Of a stretch of 64,000 nt of DNA, positions 35,959 to 43,259 are shown piece by piece. A program made the position numbers and the translations under genes. Numbering within the stretch: the stretch's first letter is position 1; each line of letters begins with the position of its first letter. The notes under the pieces were generated by a model. It made no database searches. It saw only the letters and a list, made by a program, of their open reading frames with translations, and was not told where the DNA came from. This DNA comes from Coprothermobacter sp. (GTDB lineage Bacteria; Caldisericota; Caldisericia; Cryosericales; Cryosericaceae), in assembly GCA_013824685.1 (NCBI GenBank), contig PNOG01000024.1:1-64000 (forward strand), given 5' to 3'.

Positions 35959-37158
35959 TTACACGCACAGATTCTCGAAGATCGCCGACACGCCGAGGCC
36001 ACCCGCAACGCAGATGGTCGCAAGCCCGTACCTGGTGTTTCTCCGCAGCATCTCGTGGATCAGTGTCACTGCTATCCGGGTCCCGGAACAGCCGAGCGGG
36101 TGCCCCAGCGCAATGGCCCCACCGTTGACGTTGAGGATCTCCCGGTTGAAGCCCAGCTCCCCCACGACAGCAAGACTCTGCGCCGCGAACGCTTCGTTGA
36201 GCTCGATGAGGCCGATGTCGTCCAGCGACAGTCCAGCCCTCTCGAGGGCCTTTCGGGTAGCGGGTACAGGGCCGATGCCCATGATGGTGGGGTTGACGCC
36301 GGCGATGCCTGCCGCCACAAATCTCGCCATGGGCCTGATGCCCAGCTCAGCAGCCTTCTCTTCCGACATCACCACGACAGCAGCAGCGCCGTCGTTTCTG
36401 CTGGAACTGTTGCCGGCCGTCACCGTCCCTCCCGCCTTGAACACGGGGTTGAGCTTTGCCAGCTTCTCAAGGCTTGTCTCTCTTCTGGGGCCCTCATCGG
36501 TGTCGACGAGCGCCGTCTCGCCTCTCCCGACGCGCACGCTGACAGGGACGATCTCCTGCTTGAACCGGCCGGCGTCAATGGCCGCGACGGCCCTGACATG
36601 GCTGGCATAGGCAAATTCATCCTGTTCTTCCCTGGTGATCCCGTACTTGTCCGCCAGATTCTCGGCCGTCATGCCCATGGTGAAGGTGCCATAGATTTCT
36701 TCAGGCTGGGACCTGGGCTGGCTCTCGGTGTTCGGATCGAGCAGCTCACCGTTCCCGGACTTGTAGCCGTAGCGCGCGTTGCGAAGGTAGTAGGGAGCCG
36801 TGCTCATGCTCTCGACGCCACCAGCCACGATCACGTCGCCATACCCCGCCTGGATCTGCCACACGGCATTCAGGATGGCCTGCAGACCCGACGAACACTG
36901 CCTGTGGACCGTATAGGCAGGGACTTCTTCGGGAAACCCGCCTTCGAGAGCGGCGACTCTGGCAATGTTGGGCGCATCGGTGCTCTGTTTTGCCTGCCCG
37001 AGGATGATCTCATCCACGATCGACTTCTCGATGCCTGACCGCTTGATGGCCTCCTCCAGGACAATTCTTGCCAACTCGACGGCCAGCGTGTCCCTGAAAA
37101 CCCCGCCCATGTTGCCCACCGGCGTTCTGACTGCGGACGTGATGACAACTGACTTCAT
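35959..37158 (-). CDS. Thiolase (acetyl-CoA C-acyltransferase)
   Basis: Degradative or biosynthetic thiolase that cleaves 3-oxoacyl-CoA with CoA or condenses acetyl-CoA. The nucleophilic Cys is Cys88 in HRQCSSGLQAI, the His loop is GGAIALGHPLGCSG, and the second Cys is in ICVAGGLGVSAIFE. 399 aa, ATG behind GAGGAGACAGG. Lies between the aminotransferases and the CoA-transferase genes. The usual family annotation is acetyl-CoA acetyltransferase; the operon suggests a longer or amino-substituted 3-oxoacyl-CoA may be the substrate. Confidence 0.94.
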   Translation of the reverse strand: MKSVVITSAVRTPVGNMGGVFRDTLAVELARIVLEEAIKRSGIEKSIVDEIILGQAKQSTDAPNIARVAALEGGFPEEVPAYTVHRQCSSGLQAILNAVWQIQAGYGDVIVAGGVESMSTAPYYLRNARYGYKSGNGELLDPNTESQPRSQPEEIYGTFTMGMTAENLADKYGITREEQDEFAYASHVRAVAAIDAGRFKQEIVPVSVRVGRGETALVDTDEGPRRETSLEKLAKLNPVFKAGGTVTAGNSSSRNDGAAAVVVMSEEKAAELGIRPMARFVAAGIAGVNPTIMGIGPVPATRKALERAGLSLDDIGLIELNEAFAAQSLAVVGELGFNREILNVNGGAIALGHPLGCSGTRIAVTLIHEMLRRNTRYGLATICVAGGLGVSAIFENLCV

Positions 37159-37174
37159 TCCTGTCTCCTCCTGT

Positions 37175-38515
37175 TCAGTGTCCGATCGCCGCGAAGATCT
37201 GGTCGAGCTTCTGCAGTGTCACCTCGTAGTCCTGGGCCGAGTGCGCCAGCGACGTGTAGAACGGCTTGTGCGGATGGACATAGATGCCCTCGGTCAGGCA
37301 CGCGAAGTCGAAGGCCTCGCGCAGCGCTCCGTTCTCGCGAGCCAGGTCCCGGTAGTTGCGAATCGGCGTCTCGCTCATGATGACGCCGAAATTGGCACCG
37401 AGGCCGGCCACGTGCCCGGGGATGTGACGGGCTGTCAGCAGATGGCGGATGCCGGCCTTGAACTCCTCGGTCGCCTCATAGAATGGCCGCATCTGGGACT
37501 CATCTGACAGGATGTCCAGCGTGGCAAGTCCCGCAGCAAGAACCTGGACTGCCCCGTTGAACGTCCCGGAGTGGAAGACGCTTCCGCCAATCGACAAGGG
37601 CGACGTCAGGTCCAGAAGGTCCTCCCGTCCCGCCACGGCTCCCACGGGGAAGCCGCCCCCGATGATCTTGCCCAGGACCATGAGGTCGGGCTCGACGCCA
37701 ACAATGCCGGCCGCTCCCCTGGGGCCAGAGCGAAACCCGGACATGACCTCGTCGAAAATGAGGACCATGCCAAGCTCCCTGGTCAAGGCACGAAGCCCAG
37801 CCAGAAACCCAGGGTCTGTCTGGTAGAACGCACGAGGCGACGGCTCGACGATGACGGTGCCGACGCGGTCACGATTGGCCGTGAGCAGTGTCCTGCACGC
37901 GTCGAGGTCATTGAATGGAAGCACCAGCGTGTTCTCGAGGATGGACGCAGGAGTCCCGCGGGACCCGGACACGGACGTTGGGCGGTCTGGATCTCCGTAG
38001 TCTGCGGCCCGTGGGCTGTTGCTGAGCACCCCCTCATAATGCCACCCGTGGTAGTGTCCTTCGAAACGCGCGATAGCCGGCTTGCCGGTCGCCGCGCGGC
38101 CCAGCTGCAGAGCCAGGTACGTCGCCTCGGAACCACTGTTGGTGAGACGTACCTTGCCGGTGACCGGCAGCATGGACATCAGTTTCTCGGCGTAGATGAT
38201 CTCGAGTTCGTTGGGCGTCCCAAAAATCGTCGTACCCCATGTTGCAAATGATGCTGCCACGGCACTGACGACAGCTGGATGCCCATGGCCGAGGATGAGC
38301 GGCCCAAACGCGAGACAGTAGTCGATGTACTCGTTCCCATCGACATCCCACAAGTGCGAACCCCCTGCCCGCTGCATGAACAGGGGGTAGGGGGCGAAGT
38401 ACTTGACGTTGGCGACGACGCCGGCCGGGAGAGTCTGCTGGGCGCGCTCGCTCAGTGTTCGGGATGCCGGTGTCTTCGCTGTATAGAGCTGTTTGAACTC
38501 AGCAGAAGACTTCAT
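37175..38515 (-). CDS. Class III aminotransferase, glutamate-1-semialdehyde aminomutase-like
   Basis: PLP enzyme of fold type I. The PLP lysine is Lys283 (VLGKIIGGGFPVGA), the ring-N aspartate is Asp255 in IFDEVMSGFRSG, and the phosphate region is TNSGSEATYLALQLGRA. 446 aa. Sequence style is that of HemL, yet there are no heme genes around it. Beta-amino-acid aminotransferases belong to the same subgroup. Beside kamA, a beta-lysine (C3) aminotransferase role is the best inference. GAGGGG precedes the ATG. Confidence 0.88.
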   Translation of the reverse strand: MKSSAEFKQLYTAKTPASRTLSERAQQTLPAGVVANVKYFAPYPLFMQRAGGSHLWDVDGNEYIDYCLAFGPLILGHGHPAVVSAVAASFATWGTTIFGTPNELEIIYAEKLMSMLPVTGKVRLTNSGSEATYLALQLGRAATGKPAIARFEGHYHGWHYEGVLSNSPRAADYGDPDRPTSVSGSRGTPASILENTLVLPFNDLDACRTLLTANRDRVGTVIVEPSPRAFYQTDPGFLAGLRALTRELGMVLIFDEVMSGFRSGPRGAAGIVGVEPDLMVLGKIIGGGFPVGAVAGREDLLDLTSPLSIGGSVFHSGTFNGAVQVLAAGLATLDILSDESQMRPFYEATEEFKAGIRHLLTARHIPGHVAGLGANFGVIMSETPIRNYRDLARENGALREAFDFACLTEGIYVHPHKPFYTSLAHSAQDYEVTLQKLDQIFAAIGH

Positions 38516-38525
38516 CGCCCACCCC

Positions 38526-39866
38526 TCAGCTGTTCATCTGTTTCTCGACAGCCGCCAGAGACTCTTCCCAGACGTCCAGCATGACATCGCACTGATCCTG
38601 TGTGACACTGAGCGACGGACAAAGGCGGACCGAATTCTCGCCACAGGGCAGGAGCAGCAGGCCACGTTTGAAGGCCTCGAGGACCAGCTGAGTGCTTTCT
38701 TCCTTGGCCTTGGTCTTCTTGGCGTCCTTCACGAACTCGACGCCGATCATGAGTCCCATACCGCGCACGTCGCCCATGAGCGGGTGCCGCTTCTGCATCT
38801 GGCGCAGATGCTTCATGATGTACTTGCCCTGGACGGCCGCATTCTTCATCATCCCATTCTGGATGAGCTCGATCGTCTTGAGCGCTGCAGCACAGCTCAG
38901 CGGATTCCCTCCAAAGGTCGAGCCGTGGGCGCCCTGCTTCCAGTCCATGACACTCTTCTTGGCGACCATGATGCCCAGAGGAAGACCCGAAGCAACGCCC
39001 TTCGCGATGGCCATGATGTCGGGCTCGGTATCCCAATGCTCGATGGCGAACATCTTGCCGGTACGGCCCATGCCGCTCTGCACTTCATCGACCATGAGCA
39101 GGATGCCTCGCTGTTCGGTGAGCTGACGCAGTTTCTGGAAGTAGCCGGCCGGTGGCACGACGTACCCGCCCTCGCCCTGGATCGGCTCGACCACCATGAC
39201 GGCCGTATCAGAGGGGGGAGCAATGCGCTCCATGACTTCTTCGATCATGCCGATGCAGCGGAGACTGCATGTCTTCGGCGCGAGACCGATGGGACACCGG
39301 TAGCAGTAGGCGTATGGCACATGAACGACGCCCTGAAGCATGGGCGAGAATCCTTCGCGGTGTTTCGCCTTTGAACCCGACAGCGTGACAGCACCGTAGG
39401 TGCGGCCGTGGAATCCACCGAAGAACGCGAGCGCCAGCGGGCGCTTCGAGTGCCAGCGTGCAAGCTTCAGGCCTGCCTCGACAGCCTCGGCTCCGGAGTT
39501 GCCGTACCAGACCATCTTTTCGGTCGGGCCGGGTGTGATTTCCTGGATCTTCTCCGCGAGCTGAATCTGAATCGGGTAGAAAAAGTCCGTGCCGGACATG
39601 TGCACCAGCTTGTCTGCCTGATCCTTGATGGCCTTGATGACTTCGGGATGACGATGACCGGTACTGTTGACGGCGACCCCGGCTGTGAAGTCCAGATACG
39701 TGTTGCCGTCGACGTCCACGACCTCCAGTCCCTCAGCATGGTCGGTCACGAGGACATATGGGCGAACGTACGAAGGCGAGATGGCGGCGCGGTCACGCGC
39801 ATACCATTCCATGCCCTTGGGTCCCGGGATCGCGGTCTTGAGGTCGATATAGTTGTTCCTGGCCAT
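38526..39866 (-). CDS. Class III omega-aminotransferase (GABA/ornithine type)
   Basis: PLP aminotransferase acting on a terminal amine such as GABA, ornithine or lysine. Asp/Gln motif MVDEVQSGMGRTGK, PLP lysine in AIAKGVASGLPLGIM and GNSGAEAVEAGLKLARWH. A Cys-rich insert (AYCYRCPIGLAPKTCSLRC) is shared with an archaeal/anaerobe subgroup. 446 aa from the ATG at 39866, which has AGGAG 8 nt upstream; GTG at 39875 and ATG at 39872 are less well placed. Lies directly after kamA. Candidate substrates in this context are 4-aminobutyrate or the 6-amino group of lysine derivatives. Confidence 0.9.
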   Translation of the reverse strand: MARNNYIDLKTAIPGPKGMEWYARDRAAISPSYVRPYVLVTDHAEGLEVVDVDGNTYLDFTAGVAVNSTGHRHPEVIKAIKDQADKLVHMSGTDFFYPIQIQLAEKIQEITPGPTEKMVWYGNSGAEAVEAGLKLARWHSKRPLALAFFGGFHGRTYGAVTLSGSKAKHREGFSPMLQGVVHVPYAYCYRCPIGLAPKTCSLRCIGMIEEVMERIAPPSDTAVMVVEPIQGEGGYVVPPAGYFQKLRQLTEQRGILLMVDEVQSGMGRTGKMFAIEHWDTEPDIMAIAKGVASGLPLGIMVAKKSVMDWKQGAHGSTFGGNPLSCAAALKTIELIQNGMMKNAAVQGKYIMKHLRQMQKRHPLMGDVRGMGLMIGVEFVKDAKKTKAKEESTQLVLEAFKRGLLLLPCGENSVRLCPSLSVTQDQCDVMLDVWEESLAAVEKQMNS

Positions 39867-39871
39867 TGTCA

Positions 39872-41149
39872 TCACTCCTTTGAATAATGCTCACGACGCT
39901 TTTCGCGCAACGTGCCTGGCGGTGTCAGGTCGTAGGCGTCTTGCGTGAAGATCTTGGCGATGCCCTCGGGCGGCACCTTGCGCTTTTGTAGGTCACAGAT
40001 GAGACATGGCTCCGGACAATGGCTCCTGGTGTCTTCGGGCTCGGGGTACGACACGATGACGCCTTCGTAGTTTCGCAGCACGATGCGGTCTGGAGACATG
40101 GAGAGAATGTAATTGGGACTGACCGGGATCTTGCCGCCGCCGTGCGGCGCGTCGACGACGAACTGTGGCACAGCAAAGCCGCTCGTGTGACCGCGCAGGA
40201 ACTCCATGATCTCGATGCCCTTGTAGACAGAGGTGCGGAAATGACTGATACCGCTGGTCAGATCGCACTGGTAGATGTAGTAGGGTCTGACACGGATAGC
40301 CACGAGTTTCTGAATGAGCTCTTTCATGACATAGGGACAATCGTTGATCCCCTTGAGGAGGACGGACTGGTTGCCAACGGGGATCCCTGCGTCGACCAGC
40401 ATCGCGATAGCCCTTGACGATTCAGGCGTCACCTCGTTGGGGTGGTCGAACTGCGTATTGAGCCACAAGGGATGATACTTGCGCAGCATGGCGCAGAGTT
40501 CGGGCGTGATGCGCTGAGGGAGAACCACGGGCGCACGCGTGCCGATGCGGATCACCTCGACGTGCTGAATCTTGCGGACCTCACTGATGACGTACTCAAG
40601 GAACTCGTCGTCGACGAGCAGGGCGTCACCGCCGGACAGGAGGACGTCGCGCACCTCCTCGTGCTCACGAATGTAGCCGATTGCCGCGTCGACCTCGCTC
40701 CTGGAGCGTCGTCCGTCAGTCATGCCTGCGAGACGCCTGCGCGTGCAGTGACGGCAATACATGCCACACTGGTCCGTAATGAGGAAGAGCACGCGATCGG
40801 GGTAACGATGCGTCAGGCCGTGGACGGGAGAATCGACCTCCTCGTAGAGGGGATCGTCCAGATCGCTCGGCGCAGACTGCAGTTCGAGCGCGCTCGGAAC
40901 ACATTGTTTGAAGATGGGATCATCCGGACTGCTCTGGTCGATGAGCATGGCGTAATACGGTGTGATAGCCATGCGGAACCTGGAGAGTGCATTGATAACA
41001 CCGGTCTTCTGCTCATCAGTGAGATGGATGACCTGGGATAGTGTTTCGACTGTCTGGATGCGGTTGGCAACCTGCCAGCGCCAATCATCCCAGTCCTGCT
41101 GCAACACGTTCTTCCAAAGGGGAACGTCAGTGTACTTGTGACCCGACAC
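39872..41149 (-). CDS. kamA: L-lysine 2,3-aminomutase
   Basis: Radical SAM, PLP-dependent enzyme converting L-lysine to beta-lysine. Cluster motif Cys128-Cys132-Cys135 (CGMYCRHCTRRR). The PLP lysine is Lys340 in DAPHGGGKIPVSPNY. The two aspartates that bind the lysine side chain in the Clostridium enzyme are present as Asp296 (YQCDLTSGISHFRT) and Asp333 (FVVDAPHGGGK). That argues for lysine rather than glutamate 2,3-aminomutase or the tRNA-factor enzyme EpmB. Start GTG at 41149 behind GGAGGAGG; 425 aa. It begins 20 nt after tRNA-Ala, with no separate promoter. No kamD/kamE (5,6-aminomutase), kdd or kce genes are in the window. Confidence 0.95.
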   Translation of the reverse strand: MSGHKYTDVPLWKNVLQQDWDDWRWQVANRIQTVETLSQVIHLTDEQKTGVINALSRFRMAITPYYAMLIDQSSPDDPIFKQCVPSALELQSAPSDLDDPLYEEVDSPVHGLTHRYPDRVLFLITDQCGMYCRHCTRRRLAGMTDGRRSRSEVDAAIGYIREHEEVRDVLLSGGDALLVDDEFLEYVISEVRKIQHVEVIRIGTRAPVVLPQRITPELCAMLRKYHPLWLNTQFDHPNEVTPESSRAIAMLVDAGIPVGNQSVLLKGINDCPYVMKELIQKLVAIRVRPYYIYQCDLTSGISHFRTSVYKGIEIMEFLRGHTSGFAVPQFVVDAPHGGGKIPVSPNYILSMSPDRIVLRNYEGVIVSYPEPEDTRSHCPEPCLICDLQKRKVPPEGIAKIFTQDAYDLTPPGTLREKRREHYSKE

Positions 41150-41169
41150 GGAACACCTCCTCCTTTCGA

Positions 41170-41245
41170 TGGTGGAGATGGCGGGATTTGAACCCGCGAC
41201 CTCATGGATGCAAACCATGCGCTCTCCCAACTGAGCCACATCCCC
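41170..41245 (-). tRNA. tRNA-Ala (TGC)
   Basis: 76 nt on the minus strand with encoded CCA. The 7-bp acceptor stem GGGGATG/CATCTCC includes one G-U pair. The D arm (GTGGCTCAGTTGGGAGAGC), anticodon stem CATGG/CCATG with loop TTTGCAT (anticodon TGC), and T arm GCGGGTTCAAATCCCGC are all good. It lies between tRNA-Ile and kamA. Confidence 0.96.
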
Positions 41246-41271
41246 ACGTATGAAGACACGAACGAAAAAAA

Positions 41272-41348
41272 TGGTGGGCCTCTCTGGATTCGGACCAGAG
41301 ACCTCGTCCTTATCAGGGACGCGCTCTAACCAGCTGAGCTAGAGGCCC
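41272..41348 (-). tRNA. tRNA-Ile (GAT)
   Basis: 77 nt on the minus strand with encoded CCA. Acceptor stem GGGCCTC/GAGGCCC, anticodon stem CGTCC/GGACG with loop CTGATAA (anticodon GAT), T arm TCTGGTCCGAATCCAGA. It is the first gene after a consensus promoter and precedes tRNA-Ala by 26 nt. The Ile-Ala pair resembles rRNA spacer tRNAs but no rRNA is present. Confidence 0.96.
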
Positions 41349-41375
41349 ACTTGCAGCTTCCTTTTCCAACATGTC

Positions 41376-41403
41376 ATTCTACAGGGAATCACCCTGCTGT
41401 CAA
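41376..41403 (-). promoter_or_regulatory. Strong promoter of the tRNA-Ile/tRNA-Ala/kamA unit
   Basis: On the minus strand TTGACA (41403-41398), a perfect -35, and TAGAAT (41381-41376) are 16 nt apart. They lie about 28 nt upstream of the tRNA-Ile 5' end. No other promoter was found before kamA. Confidence 0.7.
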
Positions 41404-41419
41404 GTCGCAGGAACGGCTC

Positions 41420-42037
41420 TCAGCCGTAGCGCTCTTCCTTCCACGGGTCCCCATGCATATGATAGCCACGCGATTCCCAGAACCCGGGCCGATCCTCCGC
41501 AAGGAACTCGAAGCCGGATACCCACTTGGCGTCCTTCCAGGCGTACAGCGACGGCACGAGAAGCCGGAGGGGTCCGCCATGCGGGGCAGTGAGGGGAAGC
41601 CCTTTCCATTTCCAGACCAGCATCGTGTCGTCCGCGACCAGGGCCTCGATCGGAAGATTCGTCGTGAACTCCGTCACACAGTAAGCCATGACAAATCGAG
41701 CCGACGCGGACAACTCGACGTGCGCTGCCTCAAGGACATCACGCACCAGCGCTCCACCCCACTCGGTTGCCAGCATCGACCATCCGGTGACACAATGGAA
41801 GTCGGCCGTCAGGGTCGTATGCTTCACTGCCATGAGCTGCTGCCACGTCATCTCGGTCGGCTGCCGCACCTCGCCCCAGAACCTGAACACGAAGTTGTTC
41901 ACGTCCACCAACGGCACCTGCTCGGCCGTCAGGGTGTAGAACGATGTCGTGACCGACTGGTTGGGGGGAACGCGGGGCCGACTCGGCCGAGGAGCGAATC
42001 CTGAACCACCTGAAGGTCTATGCTGGAAGACGCCCAT
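41420..42037 (-). CDS. Sulfite-oxidase-fold molybdopterin protein (cytoplasmic type)
   Basis: 205-aa protein with the oxidoreductase molybdopterin-binding fold. The Mo-ligand cysteine is in DFHCVTGWS, followed by HGGPLRLLVPSLYAWKDAKWV and the C-terminal DRPGFWESRGYHMHGDPWKEERYG. There is no Tat signal, unlike MsrP/YedY. Reaction unknown. The ATG at 42037 overlaps the ECF S-component 3' end by 20 nt, which suggests coupled translation. No molybdenum cofactor synthesis genes are in the window. Confidence 0.88.
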   Translation of the reverse strand: MGVFQHRPSGGSGFAPRPSRPRVPPNQSVTTSFYTLTAEQVPLVDVNNFVFRFWGEVRQPTEMTWQQLMAVKHTTLTADFHCVTGWSMLATEWGGALVRDVLEAAHVELSASARFVMAYCVTEFTTNLPIEALVADDTMLVWKWKGLPLTAPHGGPLRLLVPSLYAWKDAKWVSGFEFLAEDRPGFWESRGYHMHGDPWKEERYG

Positions 42038-42584
42038 TTCCGGAACGTTGGTAGACGTTCACAAGCAAGTCCACAAAGAACGCCGTCGCTGGAATCATCA
42101 CGACACTGCCTGCGGCTTGACCGGCTACCACGGGCCAGTATGGCAGCTTTATGACATCATGCAGTACCAGAGGCAACCAGCCGACATTGAGCACCAGGCG
42201 CGTGACGCTCACTCCTATCCATATCCGCGCGGTGCGCGACCGTGGCCATCCCAGCTTTACAAACACCCAGGGGATGACACCGTTGAGAGCCGAAATTGCC
42301 GTTATCTGCCAGATGATGAAGGGTCCGGAAGGCCAGATGACGAAACCAACCAGGTCAGCAGCAGCTCCAACCAGCAATCCGCTCAGCGGGCCTGCGACGA
42401 TGCCGGTAAACACAATCGGGAGATGCCCGAGGCCTATCCTGGCCCCGATGCCCCCTCCGATGGGAACGTTCAGTGACATGAGACGCGTCAGAACGATGCT
42501 CACCCCAATCATGAGCCCGTCCAATGTCAGAACTCTCAGGGCCAGGCGAGCGCGATCCGGTTTCCCTTCAACGGGGTTACTCAC
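42018..42584 (-). CDS. ECF transporter S component (FolT-like)
   Basis: 188-aa vitamin-binding membrane subunit with about six helices. The pattern GGGIGARIGLGHLPIVFTGIVAGPLSGLLVGAAADLVGF is typical of ECF S components of the folate-type group. It would need the shared EcfAA'T module, not in this window. GTG at 42584 has GGAGG upstream. Substrate is inferred weakly; a pterin link to the adjacent molybdopterin protein is possible. Confidence 0.82.
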   Translation of the reverse strand: MSNPVEGKPDRARLALRVLTLDGLMIGVSIVLTRLMSLNVPIGGGIGARIGLGHLPIVFTGIVAGPLSGLLVGAAADLVGFVIWPSGPFIIWQITAISALNGVIPWVFVKLGWPRSRTARIWIGVSVTRLVLNVGWLPLVLHDVIKLPYWPVVAGQAAGSVVMIPATAFFVDLLVNVYQRSGNGRLPA

Positions 42585-42840
42585 TGTTCCTCCTCCTGTG
42601 CGCCTCCAAGGCGCACCAACACAGCACAAACAGACGTACAAGGTCAGCCACGTCAAGTGGCGCGCCGCTGCGTCCCTCTATAGACTTTTCTGGGTTGCCT
42701 CCCTTTACGGCTATATCAATATCTCGTGCTGATTCTACCTCTTCAAGACATGAACCAAAAAGTATCACTTTCCCCACACCAAAATACTTGCTAATGTTAA
42801 TGACTTTAGCTAATTCTTTTTCGAAGATTACTCTTTCCAT
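42577..42840 (-). pseudogene. Truncated or internally deleted nucleotidyltransferase (MNT-type)
   Basis: The first ~52 residues match a minimal nucleotidyltransferase: FGVGKVILFGSCLEEVESARDIDIAVKG holds the GS and DID motifs. After NPEKS the sequence becomes GC-rich and does not continue the domain as expected: only about 18 residues separate DIDIAVKG from a DVADL segment, where about 30 or more are usual. The reading frame runs to 42577, overlapping the ECF gene. The 5' part is AT-rich like the neighbouring cupin gene, unlike the genome. Probably a remnant of an acquired MNT/HEPN antitoxin-type gene. Confidence 0.55.
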
Positions 42841-42901
42841 TTTTCATTTGGGCAAGCGTAAGCTTGCCACAAACACCGTGTTATATGCCGTTTTGGCAAT
42901 T

Positions 42902-43240
42902 CTACTTTGCTTTATATCTATCTTTTTGGTTAAACAATGTTAAATCCTTGTAACCTTTTCTAATTCTTGCACTATGCTTGACATCTTTAGGAATAAAGTA
43001 TGTATCCCCATTTGTAAAAATGCATTTCTTGCCGTCTATGGTTAATTCGATTTCACCATCTAAAACGACTCCCCATTGTGCTTCATGAGAATGTTCAGGA
43101 ACTTCTGCATCATTTTCAAAACTCATAAAAACGAACTGTTGTTTTTCACCTTGAAGAAGATATGAATGTAACCCTTCGATAGGGATATCTGCTTCTGGTA
43201 GATTTGTAATTATCTCCGGAAAGGATTTTTCTTTTGACAT
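42902..43240 (-). CDS. Small cupin-domain protein
   Basis: 112-aa single cupin. Metal-site motifs are visible: PEHSHEAQWGVVLDGEIELTIDG (two His and a Glu-type region) and GDTYFIPKDVKHSARI. Function cannot be assigned; relatives include small sensing or isomerase proteins. The gene is markedly AT-rich compared with tyrS upstream, and GGGGG precedes its ATG. With the broken nucleotidyltransferase it forms a 0.5-kb AT-rich island, probably acquired by transfer. Confidence 0.82.
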   Translation of the reverse strand: MSKEKSFPEIITNLPEADIPIEGLHSYLLQGEKQQFVFMSFENDAEVPEHSHEAQWGVVLDGEIELTIDGKKCIFTNGDTYFIPKDVKHSARIRKGYKDLTLFNQKDRYKAK

Positions 43241-43259
43241 TTTTCAAATCCCCCTTTCC

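Noticed and set aside
37175-38515. Heme-pathway glutamate-1-semialdehyde aminomutase (hemL)
   Set aside because: Sequence resembles HemL, but it lies in the kamA-thiolase-CoA-transferase unit without any tetrapyrrole gene. A beta-amino-acid aminotransferase is more likely.
39872-41149. EpmB or glutamate 2,3-aminomutase instead of KamA
   Set aside because: Both lysine-binding aspartates (Asp296 and Asp333) are retained, and no efp or epmA gene is nearby.
41170-41348. Remnant of an rRNA operon around tRNA-Ile and tRNA-Ala
   Set aside because: The pair is typical of 16S-23S spacers, but no rRNA sequence flanks it; a promoter lies just upstream and kamA just downstream.
42840-42901. Integron attC site between two AT-rich cassette-like genes
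   Set aside because: GTTATAT fits a loose core site and a small hairpin (GGCAAG/CTTGCC) is present, but no matching partner core or long imperfect palindrome was found.
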